Shown here: positions 15,558 through 23,301 of the stretch, piece by piece
How the letters are laid out: each line of letters starts with the position of its first letter
Numbering within the stretch: position 1 is the stretch's first letter
Source of the DNA: an archaeon
Lineage (GTDB): Archaea > Asgardarchaeota > Thorarchaeia > Thorarchaeales > Thorarchaeaceae
Direction: 5' to 3'
Length of the DNA stretch: 34,061 nucleotides
Assembly (NCBI GenBank): GCA_024275415.1
Contig: JAJRZD010000058.1
Span: forward strand, 1-34,061
The notes under the pieces: generated by a model
Database searches by the model: none
The model's input: only the letters and a program-made list of their open reading frames with translations
Told to the model about the DNA's origin: nothing
Made by a program: the position numbers and the translations under genes

Positions 15558-16046
15558 ATGAGTCGCTGTGATATTGATAGGACAAAGATGATGTTGCTGG
15601 AATTCTTTGATGAAAAGGCATATCGGTTCTTTGATGCACTACATGTGGGTGTTGTCATCCTCGATTCGAACGATCGAATTGTCCTCTTCAACCAGATGGC
15701 AGGAAAAATGCTCGGGCAAGACCCGTCTAGTCGAATCAATAGTTCGATCTTGAGATGCCATCCCGAACGTGCCGAACCCGGTGTGAAAAAGATGATAGAC
15801 CAGTTGAAGTCTGGTGAGTTGAAGGAGTACTCTGGCTGGGTGAACTTTCAACACCGCATCTATTGGGAACACATCTATCCGATAAGGAACGAAAAAGGAG
15901 ATTACCTTGCTACGGTCATGGAGCTTCACGATGGCTCTGCTAAGGCGCGACTGCTCGAACTTGAAGGAGAATTCGTCAAACCTGAACTGCACGGGGTCGG
16001 CGAAAGTTCTCCCCGAAGCCCTGTTCCCGAGTCCGAACTAAGATAG
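15558..16046 (+). CDS. PAS-domain sensor protein
   Basis: 162 aa. Residues ~20-125 form a PAS domain: FFDALHVGVVILDSNDRIVL at the start, then a cysteine-histidine element ILRCHPERAEPGVKKMID typical of DUF438/PAS_10-type domains, and a YIPIRNEKGDYLATVMEL-like ending strand (residues ~110-125). The last ~35 residues are a low-complexity acidic/proline tail with no kinase or DNA-binding domain, so it is a stand-alone sensor. The ligand is unknown; the Cys-His pair could bind a metal or heme. The start is 20 bp from the right end of a MITE, which must therefore shape its promoter. Confidence 0.75.
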   Translation: MSRCDIDRTKMMLLEFFDEKAYRFFDALHVGVVILDSNDRIVLFNQMAGKMLGQDPSSRINSSILRCHPERAEPGVKKMIDQLKSGELKEYSGWVNFQHRIYWEHIYPIRNEKGDYLATVMELHDGSAKARLLELEGEFVKPELHGVGESSPRSPVPESELR

Positions 16047-16370
16047 TCCCTTTGCTCATATGGTCGCAGGGTAAAAGCCCGGCTCTATCGTTTCATCACA
16101 TTTCGGAAATGTTGTATCCATCTGCGATATCCTCCAACTCAGAATCAGAACTGCAAAAAAATGGTTCAATCTATTGTCGTTCGTGCAACATGGATCCAAT
16201 TCCTTACGTTGGTCGTACTAACAGCAGAACTTTGCCACTCTGAGTTTAACATGGATTGGTATCTAATCATTCAAACGAAAATACTTGTGTGTGCATTCTA
16301 ATAAAATTCAGCAAGTCGTCAGGTTCCAAAATCAATGGATTCCAGACATGTGATACCTAATTAAATAAGA
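16047..16370. other. Intergenic, no gene seen
   Basis: About 320 bases between the PAS gene and the CARF regulator promoter. Short frames occur but none has a recognisable protein pattern, and I see no repeat or terminator. Confidence 0.5.
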
Positions 16371-16378
16371 TATATAAT
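16371..16378 (+). promoter_or_regulatory. TATA box of the CARF-wHTH regulator
   Basis: TATATAAT lies 25 nt before the ATG at 16403, so the message is probably leaderless. Confidence 0.6.
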
Positions 16379-16396
16379 GGAACACTATGACTGAAT

Positions 16397-16404
16397 ATCG
16401 AAAT
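16397..16404 (+). promoter_or_regulatory. Half-site overlapping the CARF regulator start
   Basis: ATCGAAAT here is identical to one arm of the palindrome at 17120-17140 and overlaps the ATG (16403). A bound regulator would sit on the start of its own gene. Eight bases alone can occur by chance. Confidence 0.35.
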
Positions 16405-17107
16405 GACTGCAAAGAAACGTATTGTGTATATTGCGACTGTTGGGAGTAGTATTGAACCAGTTCAAAAGGGAATTCTCTATGCATCGCCTGATATCGCATA
16501 TCTTCTATTTGGGGCAAGTCCAAAGCTTAAAGAGAGAAATCCAGAGCTTGTCGCACGGAAGGTTAAGGAGAACATAAAACCATTGGGGCTAACAAAATGT
16601 CATCTCCGAGAGATTGATGCTTTCTCCTTAGAGAGTGTTATGACCGAGGTTATCAAAATCTGGCAGAAACACATGAAGGACAGAATCATCGCCAATATGA
16701 CAGGGGGAACTAACATTATGGCTTCTGCCTGTCTTCTTGCAGGTTTCACTGCATCCGCAGATGTGATCTATGTGAAGGAAGTGCAGGAAGGAGAAGATAT
16801 TCCACTTCGTGAGCAAGTCATCGTTCTTCCAACTCCGAGAATCCCTCTCACTAGCTTGACTGACGAACAACAGGAGATACTCCGACTACTCCTGAATGAA
16901 ACTGAGGCTGGCACAACTCTTCTCGCAAGGGCAAATAGCAGAATTGCAGACCATATGAAAGTAACGCCTCAGACAATTTCGCACCACCTTAAACGCATGG
17001 AACAGAAGGCATTGATACGCCGGGAGAAGGAAGGTAGGCACCTGAATGTAGAACTAACCCCATCAGGGCTTCTATTTGCAAGAATGCTTGAAAAAACAAA
17101 AGAGTGA
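16403..17107 (+). CDS. csa3: CARF-wHTH transcription regulator (Csa3-type)
   Basis: 234 aa. Residues 6-143 form a CARF domain: first strand IVYIATVGSSIEPV with the ligand loop, and the hallmark MTGGTNIMASACLLA (99-113) that binds cyclic oligoadenylate in Csa3 and relatives. Residues ~150-225 form a winged helix: ILRLLLNE, then VTPQTISHHLKRMEQKALI (recognition helix) and a wing RREKEGRHLNVELT. Csa3 proteins switch CRISPR and defence genes in response to the Cas10 signal. It stands upstream of a viperin-like remnant, a DHH operon and a type III effector operon on the same strand. A palindrome just after the gene and a half-site at its start are good candidate operators. Intact. Confidence 0.85.
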   Translation: MTAKKRIVYIATVGSSIEPVQKGILYASPDIAYLLFGASPKLKERNPELVARKVKENIKPLGLTKCHLREIDAFSLESVMTEVIKIWQKHMKDRIIANMTGGTNIMASACLLAGFTASADVIYVKEVQEGEDIPLREQVIVLPTPRIPLTSLTDEQQEILRLLLNETEAGTTLLARANSRIADHMKVTPQTISHHLKRMEQKALIRREKEGRHLNVELTPSGLLFARMLEKTKE

Positions 17108-17119
17108 AATGATGCATAT

Positions 17120-17140
17120 ATTTCGATTGTGTATCGAAAT
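17120..17140. promoter_or_regulatory. Perfect 8-bp palindrome upstream of the radical SAM remnant
   Basis: ATTTCGAT (17120-17127), 5 nt, ATCGAAAT (17133-17140). It lies 43 bp before ATG 17184 and just upstream of the AT-rich promoter region (TTATTTTAGTATATT, about 17151), the position of an archaeal activator site. One arm recurs at the start of the CARF regulator gene. Confidence 0.55.
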
Positions 17141-17183
17141 GTAAGAGAAATTATTTTAGTATATTGTACCCCTACTTTAAACT

Positions 17184-17375
17184 ATGATTCCCAGAACCAA
17201 GTGGATAGATGATACGCCCTCCCAGAACTCGGATCTTTCAGTTAGAAGTGTTAACTGGCACGTTTGGCCACACTGCAACTATTCTTGTAAATTCTGCTTT
17301 GTATCGACCACCTCGCATACAAATGCCTTGAAATACGGATGTGGAGAAATTGTAGGAAGGCTGTCAAGATGGTAA
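17184..17375 (+). pseudogene. Truncated viperin-like radical SAM gene
   Basis: A 63-residue frame containing SVNWHVWPHCNYSCKFCF. The C31, C35, C38 triad (CxxxCxxC) would bind the 4Fe-4S cluster of a radical SAM enzyme; the preceding VNWH and the CNYxCxFCF form are those of viperins, which make chain-terminating ddh-nucleotides from CTP or UTP against viruses. The threonine-serine pair after the cysteines also fits. The frame stops at 17373-17375 and no GGEP or later motifs appear in any frame of the following ~400 bp, so only the N-terminus (of about 300 aa) is left. It starts behind the palindrome and may have been controlled by the CARF regulator. Another radical SAM family is possible. Confidence 0.65.
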
Positions 17376-17616
17376 CCGAACGCATTCAACTTCGGTCGGG
17401 TCAGTCGCATCTCGCGCTATCAATCACTCAGCCTCAGTATTCATCCTTTATGCCTTGTGTCATTTCATCTTGAGAGTCAGATCATCTACATCCACAACAT
17501 CATTGTAGGTGTAATCGTTGGTGACATTTCCGGATGAAAATCACAGTAATATACAGTTAGGTGAACTTGATCATCTTCACAGACAGTACTCGAGGATCAA
17601 ATTTATCCAGCTTTGT

Positions 17617-17748
17617 AGAATAATTCGTATGTTACAAAGAAATACAGCAGGATCCGAACTCGGTCATGTCACTTTGCAGACAGTTCGAAAGGGAATGACT
17701 CACGATTCTAATCAAACAATTGTGGACTAGTAGACTTTTTCTACAGGG
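17617..17748. repeat. Diverged repeat, copy 1
   Basis: Similar (roughly two thirds of positions by eye) to 21421-21551. Both read a related peptide on the plus strand: IIRMLQRNTAG...LGHVTLQT here, IIRMIWKKVAS...HGLVTFRT there. No known protein recognised; both are fragments. Each copy lies upstream of one of the two main operons of the CRISPR region. The rest of 17376-17784 shows no gene. Confidence 0.55.
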
Positions 17749-17784
17749 TTAATTTAGCCGGATGATTAATAAGTTCGATAATAC

Positions 17785-18759
17785 ATGGTATCGCGGGGGT
17801 ATGAATTGAGAGCGTTTTCGTCTTCGGGCTTCAAACCATTGGAAATTGTAAGTGATGGCGACCTTGATGGAATTTTTGCGGTAGGCATTCTGTTAAGGTA
17901 TTTTGATAGCGTTGGTATTTCGATACCATCTCGATTTCCCGCACCTAGAGAGCTACACAATCTCACTGTGGAAGATTCGATTCTTGTCGAGCTCGGTCCA
18001 ACAAAGGGACTACGGTTCAGAGGACATAATATGTTGATTGACCATCATGAGGGTTTCTCTGGGATTTACATGTTCAATGGCCCCGATATGGAAAGTCCAA
18101 TAGCAGAATTCGATGGTATAATGTCGGTGGTAGAAATCGTAGTGGCATATCTGAACAACGAAATCTTGATCGACTCTAGTATGCAAGAGTTAATCGACAT
18201 TGTGGGTGAGATTGACAATGGTGTATACAATCATCCAAAGGCTCGTGCTCTGCACCATGCATACATGCTAAACGTGACATCGAAAGAGATGAGGCAGAAA
18301 CTCCCAGAATGGGTACGAACTAATCAAGTGGACGTAATCTGGAAGTGGGTTGAGGTCGAATCGAAACGATGGGAACAAGTCCAGACGGTATCAGCAGCAT
18401 TGATTGATTCTGTATCAGAGGTGTCCTCAGATATCGGATTCATTTTAGTCGATTTAGATGATAATATCCAACAGATGGCTGCACGCGAGGCTATGCTTCA
18501 ACTAGAGGAACAATATAGAATCGTAATAACACTACTAGGAACCCATAACAAAGAATGGATGATCTCCCGAGGCGGCATCGGTTCAAAGAGTCATTCCGTT
18601 GACTTCACATCATTATATGACCTTCTCAGAGAGAAAGGACTGACCGCGGGTGGACGACCAACAATTGGAGGGTTTCAGTTTCTAGAGCCATATCCACTGG
18701 CCAATGTTCTCGTTCTGCTACGTAATGTTCTTGCGAGGGTTAGTGATGACAGAAAATAA
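17785..18759 (+). CDS. DHH/DHHA1-family phosphodiesterase
   Basis: 324 aa, the size of NrnA/GdpP-type DHH-DHHA1 proteins. DHH part: SDGDLDGI (D24, D26, D28), VELGPTKG (residues 68-75, with Glu where motif II normally has Asp), LIDHH (84-88) and EIDNGVYNH (D144). DHHA1 part: ISRGGIGSKSHSVDFTSLYD and AGGRPTIGGFQF near residues 262-304, with Arg in place of the His of the usual GGGH loop. Such enzymes hydrolyse short oligonucleotides or cyclic dinucleotides; one, NrN, removes the SAM-AMP signal of a type III-B system. First gene of a three-gene set beside cas10, so a signal-degrading or oligo-clearing job is plausible. Metal ligands are mostly present; the two substitutions may alter substrate choice. 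Confidence 0.8.
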   Translation: MVSRGYELRAFSSSGFKPLEIVSDGDLDGIFAVGILLRYFDSVGISIPSRFPAPRELHNLTVEDSILVELGPTKGLRFRGHNMLIDHHEGFSGIYMFNGPDMESPIAEFDGIMSVVEIVVAYLNNEILIDSSMQELIDIVGEIDNGVYNHPKARALHHAYMLNVTSKEMRQKLPEWVRTNQVDVIWKWVEVESKRWEQVQTVSAALIDSVSEVSSDIGFILVDLDDNIQQMAAREAMLQLEEQYRIVITLLGTHNKEWMISRGGIGSKSHSVDFTSLYDLLREKGLTAGGRPTIGGFQFLEPYPLANVLVLLRNVLARVSDDRK

Positions 18760-19873
18760 CAAATTAAAAGTGCATAGAGAAAAATCGTTCAAATTAGCGA
18801 ATCTTGATATTGCAGCATCGATGTACGAGTATATAGAAATCGACGAAGTGGAGTTAGAATGGGTAGACAAGTTTCTTACTATGAGGGCTTATGAGGACAA
18901 GCCGTCCAAGAAAACAAAAGCAGATTTTGATAAACACTGGATCGTAGGGAAACTTCTAATTAAGATGCCTTACTCGTTGACTTGTAGAAGTTCTGATGAT
19001 GTGCAGATGAAAAAAAATGAAGATAGTAACTCATTAGATTTAGAAATACGTTTGAGAGATGTGATTCCGGAGGTTAATCTACTTCTAAACCAAATAATTG
19101 CGATTGTCTATGATGGTTCTCGTGACAAAATTCTACGCGAGATTCAAAGCAGTGTGAATATAGCTATTGAAGAGATGCTGTCAACAATGAAAACAGGGCA
19201 AATAAGTCCCTTTCTGTGCTCACTAAGTCTGTTCAAGTCAAAAATAGATTGGCTAAGAAGGACGGATGCAAAGGATTTCAAACCTCAGCACTCGGTATCA
19301 AATGATTGCAAGCAGCTTCGTGTTAGTTTAAGTTCACAAGATTCCGTTAGTCAATTGCTGGGATATTTCGATAACACAGCTAAATACAATTTGTATGTCT
19401 TTACTGTTGGAACGTTTGATCCTATTCTGTTAGAAAGATACAGTAAATTCCTGGATGGGTTAATTTCTGATGGAACAAAGTACATGTTGTTTGTTGGCAC
19501 TGAGTATTCAGGGAAGGAACTGGATAAGATATCTAACAACATTAGAAACCAAGAAATTAAAATAAAAAAAATCACAATCTATTCTTCAAAGGATAAAGCA
19601 TCACCTAACGGAACTGACCGGATATCTAAGGAAATTGAGGGAATGGACAGAATTGATAAAGCGGCAGTCATAATCTCTGCATTTCCAAAGAAACTCATAA
19701 AACCTTTACTTCAGGACTGCAAGCAATTGCTCAAATGTGGGGTAGGATCGGTGGATATCGTATCCACCGCTACAATACCGCTCCCAGCTCCAATTGAAGA
19801 TGATGATGGTTCTCCAACTAGAAAGCCTCGCATAATAGGATTCATTATGGGGCAAATCGAGGATTTCGTATAA
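18746..19873 (+). CDS. Unknown protein, second gene of the DHH operon
   Basis: 375 aa from ATG 18746, which overlaps the end of the DHH gene by 14 nt and has GAGGG about 8 nt before it; a TTG at 18704 would lie inside the DHH gene. The first ~190 residues are helix-rich and charged. From residue ~225 the pattern alternates strands and helices like a Rossmann fold: YNLYVFTVGTFDPILLERY, TKYMLFVGTEYSGKELD, KIKKITIYSS, DKAAVIISAFPKKLIK and VDIVSTATIPLPAP. I recognise no family. Position and coupling say it works with the DHH enzyme and the next protein. Nucleotide or ligand binding by the C-terminal part is an inference from the fold pattern. Confidence 0.6.
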   Translation: MTENNKLKVHREKSFKLANLDIAASMYEYIEIDEVELEWVDKFLTMRAYEDKPSKKTKADFDKHWIVGKLLIKMPYSLTCRSSDDVQMKKNEDSNSLDLEIRLRDVIPEVNLLLNQIIAIVYDGSRDKILREIQSSVNIAIEEMLSTMKTGQISPFLCSLSLFKSKIDWLRRTDAKDFKPQHSVSNDCKQLRVSLSSQDSVSQLLGYFDNTAKYNLYVFTVGTFDPILLERYSKFLDGLISDGTKYMLFVGTEYSGKELDKISNNIRNQEIKIKKITIYSSKDKASPNGTDRISKEIEGMDRIDKAAVIISAFPKKLIKPLLQDCKQLLKCGVGSVDIVSTATIPLPAPIEDDDGSPTRKPRIIGFIMGQIEDFV

Positions 19874-19893
19874 GATGAATAGGAGGATAACAA

Positions 19894-21090
19894 ATGGAGA
19901 TAGGATATTTTGTAAAACTTGATGACAATTCCAGAAAGTATTTCTACAAATACCTCGATGCTCTAAGCTTTTTCTCTCTCTCTGTCGACGAGTCCGCTTT
20001 GAGGAATGTTAGTCTTATCGGAATCACATCTTCTCTAGACAATTGTAGATGTCACAGAAATCTTACTTTCTATTTATCTAAAGGCCACACCAGCAAACAA
20101 ATGAAATCTCTAAGGTTACTTTTAGAAGGGCTGAAATATGCTTCTGCCAATCCATTGATTCCATTTGACGCCGATTGCACATTGGTAACTTCAGATAACG
20201 CCGTAAATCCCCAACTAGAACGGTTCCATAATGTGTACTCGGCCCATATGAAGGCACCAAAAGCTAACTGTTGTAATGTGCTCTCCATTCTACCATGGTT
20301 ACTACATCATGATCGCACAGGGCATTGGCTTAGGAAAAAAATCGCTCAGGATTTACTCAAACTCCACCAATTGAGTCTTGCGAATTATTTTGGAGCACCA
20401 TGCACTAGTATGACTGATGTCATGTCAGGGATAGAGTCGGTCATGTTCGGAGCATACGAGCGCAAGCTACGACCACCATCATCACAGGGGCATACAACAG
20501 GATTCGACAAATTCATTGAGAAGCACAAAATCCAAGATATAAGAGAGTTTATCGAGAAGCTTGAAGAAATCGATTTGGGAAAATGCAAAAATCTCTTTGA
20601 AAAAATATGCAATATTGATGAGTCCATTCTAACAACAACTTTTGGAAGACTTGCAAGACAAGGCCAGGATGAGATGCTGAACTATTCGGATTATAAAAGT
20701 CACGGTCTTGATGAAATAGAAAGAACAGATAATGATTGCATCCTTTTTATGACTGAACAGACAGGCCTTTTTGATGTCTTACTTGCGATGAAGAAATATG
20801 GGAAGCTATACATAATGTACTCGCCTCTAGTCATAGTGCATAGATTTCTTACTGAAGCGATTCGTTCAACAATTTCAGGGTCTAGCTCGATGGGGTGTGA
20901 AGTGAGTCATCATTTCTATCCTGCATATACACCACAAGTGGTTGAAGCCTTGATAAAAAACATTCGAAAATGCAAAAACAATCAGCTTGATATTATCGTC
21001 GGAGGATCTGAGGGTGTATACCTTGTATTAATGAAAATGAAGAATCAACAACCTGAAAGAATCAAGTTGATGACATCGATTAAAGAGTAA
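19894..21090 (+). CDS. Unknown protein with a possible divergent C-terminal CARF-like domain, third gene of the DHH operon
   Basis: 398 aa, ATG 19894 with a strong AGGAGG (19881-19886) 7 nt before it and 20 nt after the previous gene. The first ~270 residues are helical with several cysteines and no motif I know. The last ~120 residues alternate: CILFMTEQTGLFDVLLAMKK, LYIMYSPLVIVHRFLTEAI, CEVSHHFYPAYTPQVVEALI and LDIIVGGSEGVYLVLMKMKN. The order of elements (strand with E-Q loop, strand ending in Ser, strand, helix, strand with GG loop) resembles CARF domains of Card1/DUF1887 type, where the last loop is TGGTK. That makes it a candidate signal-binding protein, but the match is weak and by eye only. 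A 132-bp MITE starts 11 bp after the stop. Confidence 0.5.
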   Translation: MEIGYFVKLDDNSRKYFYKYLDALSFFSLSVDESALRNVSLIGITSSLDNCRCHRNLTFYLSKGHTSKQMKSLRLLLEGLKYASANPLIPFDADCTLVTSDNAVNPQLERFHNVYSAHMKAPKANCCNVLSILPWLLHHDRTGHWLRKKIAQDLLKLHQLSLANYFGAPCTSMTDVMSGIESVMFGAYERKLRPPSSQGHTTGFDKFIEKHKIQDIREFIEKLEEIDLGKCKNLFEKICNIDESILTTTFGRLARQGQDEMLNYSDYKSHGLDEIERTDNDCILFMTEQTGLFDVLLAMKKYGKLYIMYSPLVIVHRFLTEAIRSTISGSSSMGCEVSHHFYPAYTPQVVEALIKNIRKCKNNQLDIIVGGSEGVYLVLMKMKNQQPERIKLMTSIKE

Positions 21091-21101
21091 TGCCCAGCAT
21101 T

Positions 21102-21233
21102 GGAGCTGTGTGAAAAGACAGCTGGAGGTTTCTGTTTGAAATTAGCATGAATGATTGCGTGTCAGAGTTCCAACACCTCGATCCTTATCACCATTGATTT
21201 TATGACGGCCGATGGGACTTTTCACACAGAACC
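21102..21233. mobile_element. 132-bp MITE with exact 9-bp target duplication
   Basis: Ends GGAGCTGTGTGAAAAGAC and (right) GTCTTTTCACACAGAACC-type GACTTTTCACACAGAACC; interior homologous to 15406-15537. It is flanked on both sides by CCCAGCATT (21093-21101 and 21234-21242), a perfect 9-bp direct repeat showing insertion by transposition. It lies between the DHH operon and the cas10 promoter region. No coding capacity; presumably moved by a full-length relative of the 7323 IS. Confidence 0.9.
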
Positions 21234-21242
21234 CCCAGCATT

Positions 21243-21811
21243 CATGTAATTTTACAAAGGACGTACCCGACGAACTGGATATACTTCAGAATCAATCATG
21301 GAAATCCACTTCTGGAAATTTTTCTGTCCCTTGATTGGACTAGTCCTTTGAATATGCACAATGCAGGCCAGATACCTGATAAAGAGTCGTTGGTTCCAAG
21401 ACCGGTCAGACTGCGGCTCTGGAATAATCCGAATGATATGGAAGAAAGTTGCAAGTTTTGAACATGGTCTTGTCACTTTTCGGACAACCAAAATGAGAAC
21501 GGCGAGTCATTCTCATCAAACATTATGGACTGGAGGGACTTTTTCCATTGAGCCTCAGACTGGAAAATCAATAAAAAAAAGAATGTGGTCGCTCAGGTCG
21601 TTTCCAACATCACACTCCAGCCCTATATGATGAATTCTGTTTTGGATTACTGGAGGTATTCAGAAAATTTCTCTGCTGTGGTAGTTCTCACGGCACTGTA
21701 GAATGATGCGCTAGTTCATAGAAGCAATATCAACGATTAATGGATTCGTTTCTAATGCTGAAGGTTTGGTTCTCACTCAATGCCTAAGACTGTGATTTAG
21801 TCTACAGGGTC
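21243..21811. other. Intergenic region upstream of cas10
   Basis: About 570 bases without an intact gene. It contains the second copy of the diverged repeat (21421-21551), inside a frame 21361-21630 that resembles nothing known, and the first copy of a 13-bp direct repeat (21683-21695). Confidence 0.5.
21421..21551. repeat. Diverged repeat, copy 2
   Basis: Counterpart of 17617-17748; the alignment runs from GGAATAATCCGAATG through GTCACTTTTCGGACA to the GGGACTTTTTCCATTGAG end. It could be a decayed coding fragment or an old element that once flanked the DHH operon. Confidence 0.55.
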
Positions 21812-21824
21812 AGTTCTCACGGCA
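21683..21824. promoter_or_regulatory. Pair of 13-bp direct repeats upstream of cas10
   Basis: AGTTCTCACGGCA occurs at 21683-21695 and again at 21812-21824, the second copy ending directly before the AT-rich promoter box. Exact repetition and position suggest binding sites for a regulator of the effector operon. Confidence 0.45.
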
Positions 21825-21825
21825 G

Positions 21826-21834
21826 AAATATATA
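21826..21834 (+). promoter_or_regulatory. TATA box of the cas10 operon
   Basis: AAATATATA, about 28 nt before GTG 21862, predicts transcription starting within about 5 nt of the start codon, so translation is probably leaderless. Confidence 0.6.
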
Positions 21835-21861
21835 GGACAGTGTACAACGGTCAATTCATTA

Positions 21862-23301
21862 GTGGGGGTGTGGATTATCCCATTTCTGGTTGCAATAAAA
21901 GCATTAAAGATTCAAGATTTGATTCATAGTTCTTCAAGACTGAAAGAAGTCGCAGGTGGAAGCCACCTTTTGGGCATGTATTGTGAAGTGGTTTCAGAAA
22001 GAATCGCAAAACACATCACCCAAGGGGATAGAAACAAGTATGATTTCAAGCGTAACAAGGGGGGTGTCGTAATTGCCACCTTTGACGATGAAGAGCATGC
22101 CAACGAGTTTATTCGTTTTATGAGAGAATGTTATCGGAGGTTATTTGGTCGTCGAGTCATAAGTTCAACTGCGCCGATCGAAATCAACAGCGACACATCT
22201 AGAGATCTAGAGGAATTGGAAAATGATATCATTCGTTCACGATATGCAGGATTTCCGCCTAGCTCGCACATTCAAAATCCTTATGTCAAAATCTGCTGGT
22301 CGTGTGGTGAAAGACCCGCGGAAATAGAAGATCCTGACTCTTTATCCTCCAACATGACATCAACACATCGTCACGTTTGTGCCCCATGTGGATTGCGATT
22401 TCGGATTTTTAAGGATTACAAGGAGATTATGGAACGCAAACTAAGCGGGCCGTTCAACAAAATTCCTTCTGGAGTTGATGATATTGCAAAACATGGCCCG
22501 AATGGCTATGTTGCATACATGCTGAGTGACGGGAATAGCTTTGGATCCTTTGTACGTGAAATAAAGGATATGAATAGTTACACGGCATTCAACAATGCCC
22601 TTCCGAAAACAGTTTCAGATAGTCTATTCTCGGTTCTTGACGAATTTGATTCAACCAATACTGACATCACTGCTCCCATGCTTCCCCTTATGACAGGGGG
22701 CGATGATTTGCTAATTCTTCTTCCCGCAAAATGGGGGATAAGCATGGCATTTGACTTTGTTAGTAGATTCGAAGAAAAAGCCAAGAAACTTATAGACTGC
22801 TCTAACAGTAAACAAATGCTTACTATGTCAGCAGGCGTCGTCATATGCAAGCAAACCCTCTCACATAAAATCGTTTATACAGTCGGAGAGAGTGTCATAA
22901 AAAGGGCAAAGCAGACCTCGAAGGAGCACGGAGTCTGTTCTTCCGTGGCATTTCAAATTCTCGCGGGTTCTAAACGAGGTTCCGAAACATCTTACAATAG
23001 ATTGATGCCTGGAGGTGTCTGTGGTGGTTTCAAAAAAACAGAACTAGAGAACGTCCTTGCATATCGCAAGCGGTTAGAGAAATTGCCTTCTGGATTGAGA
23101 AGAAGATTGAAACATCACCTCTTTTCGGATTCCGCACATGCGGAAACTGAGAGAGAGAGGATATTAGAACTTATTTCTGAACGAGATGATTCTATGGCTG
23201 AAGAGGTCAAAAAACTGCTGAAGGACGAAAAGCAAATCCTTTTTGCAATGCTTGAAGGGTGGGATTACTTGGAGAGTCATAAGGGGGCGATCATAAAATG
23301 A
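21862..23301 (+). CDS. cas10: Cas10, HD-less, type III-D-like
   Basis: 479 aa (GTG start; a second GTG two codons later is possible). It begins directly in the first palm-like domain (SSSRLKEVAGGSHLLGMYCE, 23-42; GGVVIATFDDEEHANEF, 67-83), so the HD nuclease found at the N-terminus of many Cas10 proteins is absent. A zinc ribbon follows (C145, C148, C173, C176), then the second palm with SDGNSFG (222-228) and an intact GGDD (279-282), and a helical C-terminal domain. The intact GGDD predicts synthesis of a nucleotide signal (cyclic oligoadenylate or similar) when target RNA is bound; no DNase activity is expected without HD. First gene of a five-gene operon; its end overlaps the next start (ATGA). 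Confidence 0.9.
   Translation: MGVWIIPFLVAIKALKIQDLIHSSSRLKEVAGGSHLLGMYCEVVSERIAKHITQGDRNKYDFKRNKGGVVIATFDDEEHANEFIRFMRECYRRLFGRRVISSTAPIEINSDTSRDLEELENDIIRSRYAGFPPSSHIQNPYVKICWSCGERPAEIEDPDSLSSNMTSTHRHVCAPCGLRFRIFKDYKEIMERKLSGPFNKIPSGVDDIAKHGPNGYVAYMLSDGNSFGSFVREIKDMNSYTAFNNALPKTVSDSLFSVLDEFDSTNTDITAPMLPLMTGGDDLLILLPAKWGISMAFDFVSRFEEKAKKLIDCSNSKQMLTMSAGVVICKQTLSHKIVYTVGESVIKRAKQTSKEHGVCSSVAFQILAGSKRGSETSYNRLMPGGVCGGFKKTELENVLAYRKRLEKLPSGLRRRLKHHLFSDSAHAETERERILELISERDDSMAEEVKKLLKDEKQILFAMLEGWDYLESHKGAIIK

Noticed and set aside
15639..15992. 117-codon minus-strand frame opposite the PAS gene
   Set aside because: The plus strand has a recognisable PAS domain; the opposite frame has none.
16052..16243. 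63-codon frame after the PAS gene
   Set aside because: No motif, no ribosome site and odd composition.
17915..17930. GGTATTTCGATACC palindrome resembling the Csa3-linked site
   Set aside because: It lies inside the DHH coding sequence, has a different arm and no spacer match; probably chance.
21361..21630. 89-codon frame upstream of cas10 as a gene
   Set aside because: Only a part resembles another fragment (17518-17730); no start signal, no known domain. Kept only as a repeat.
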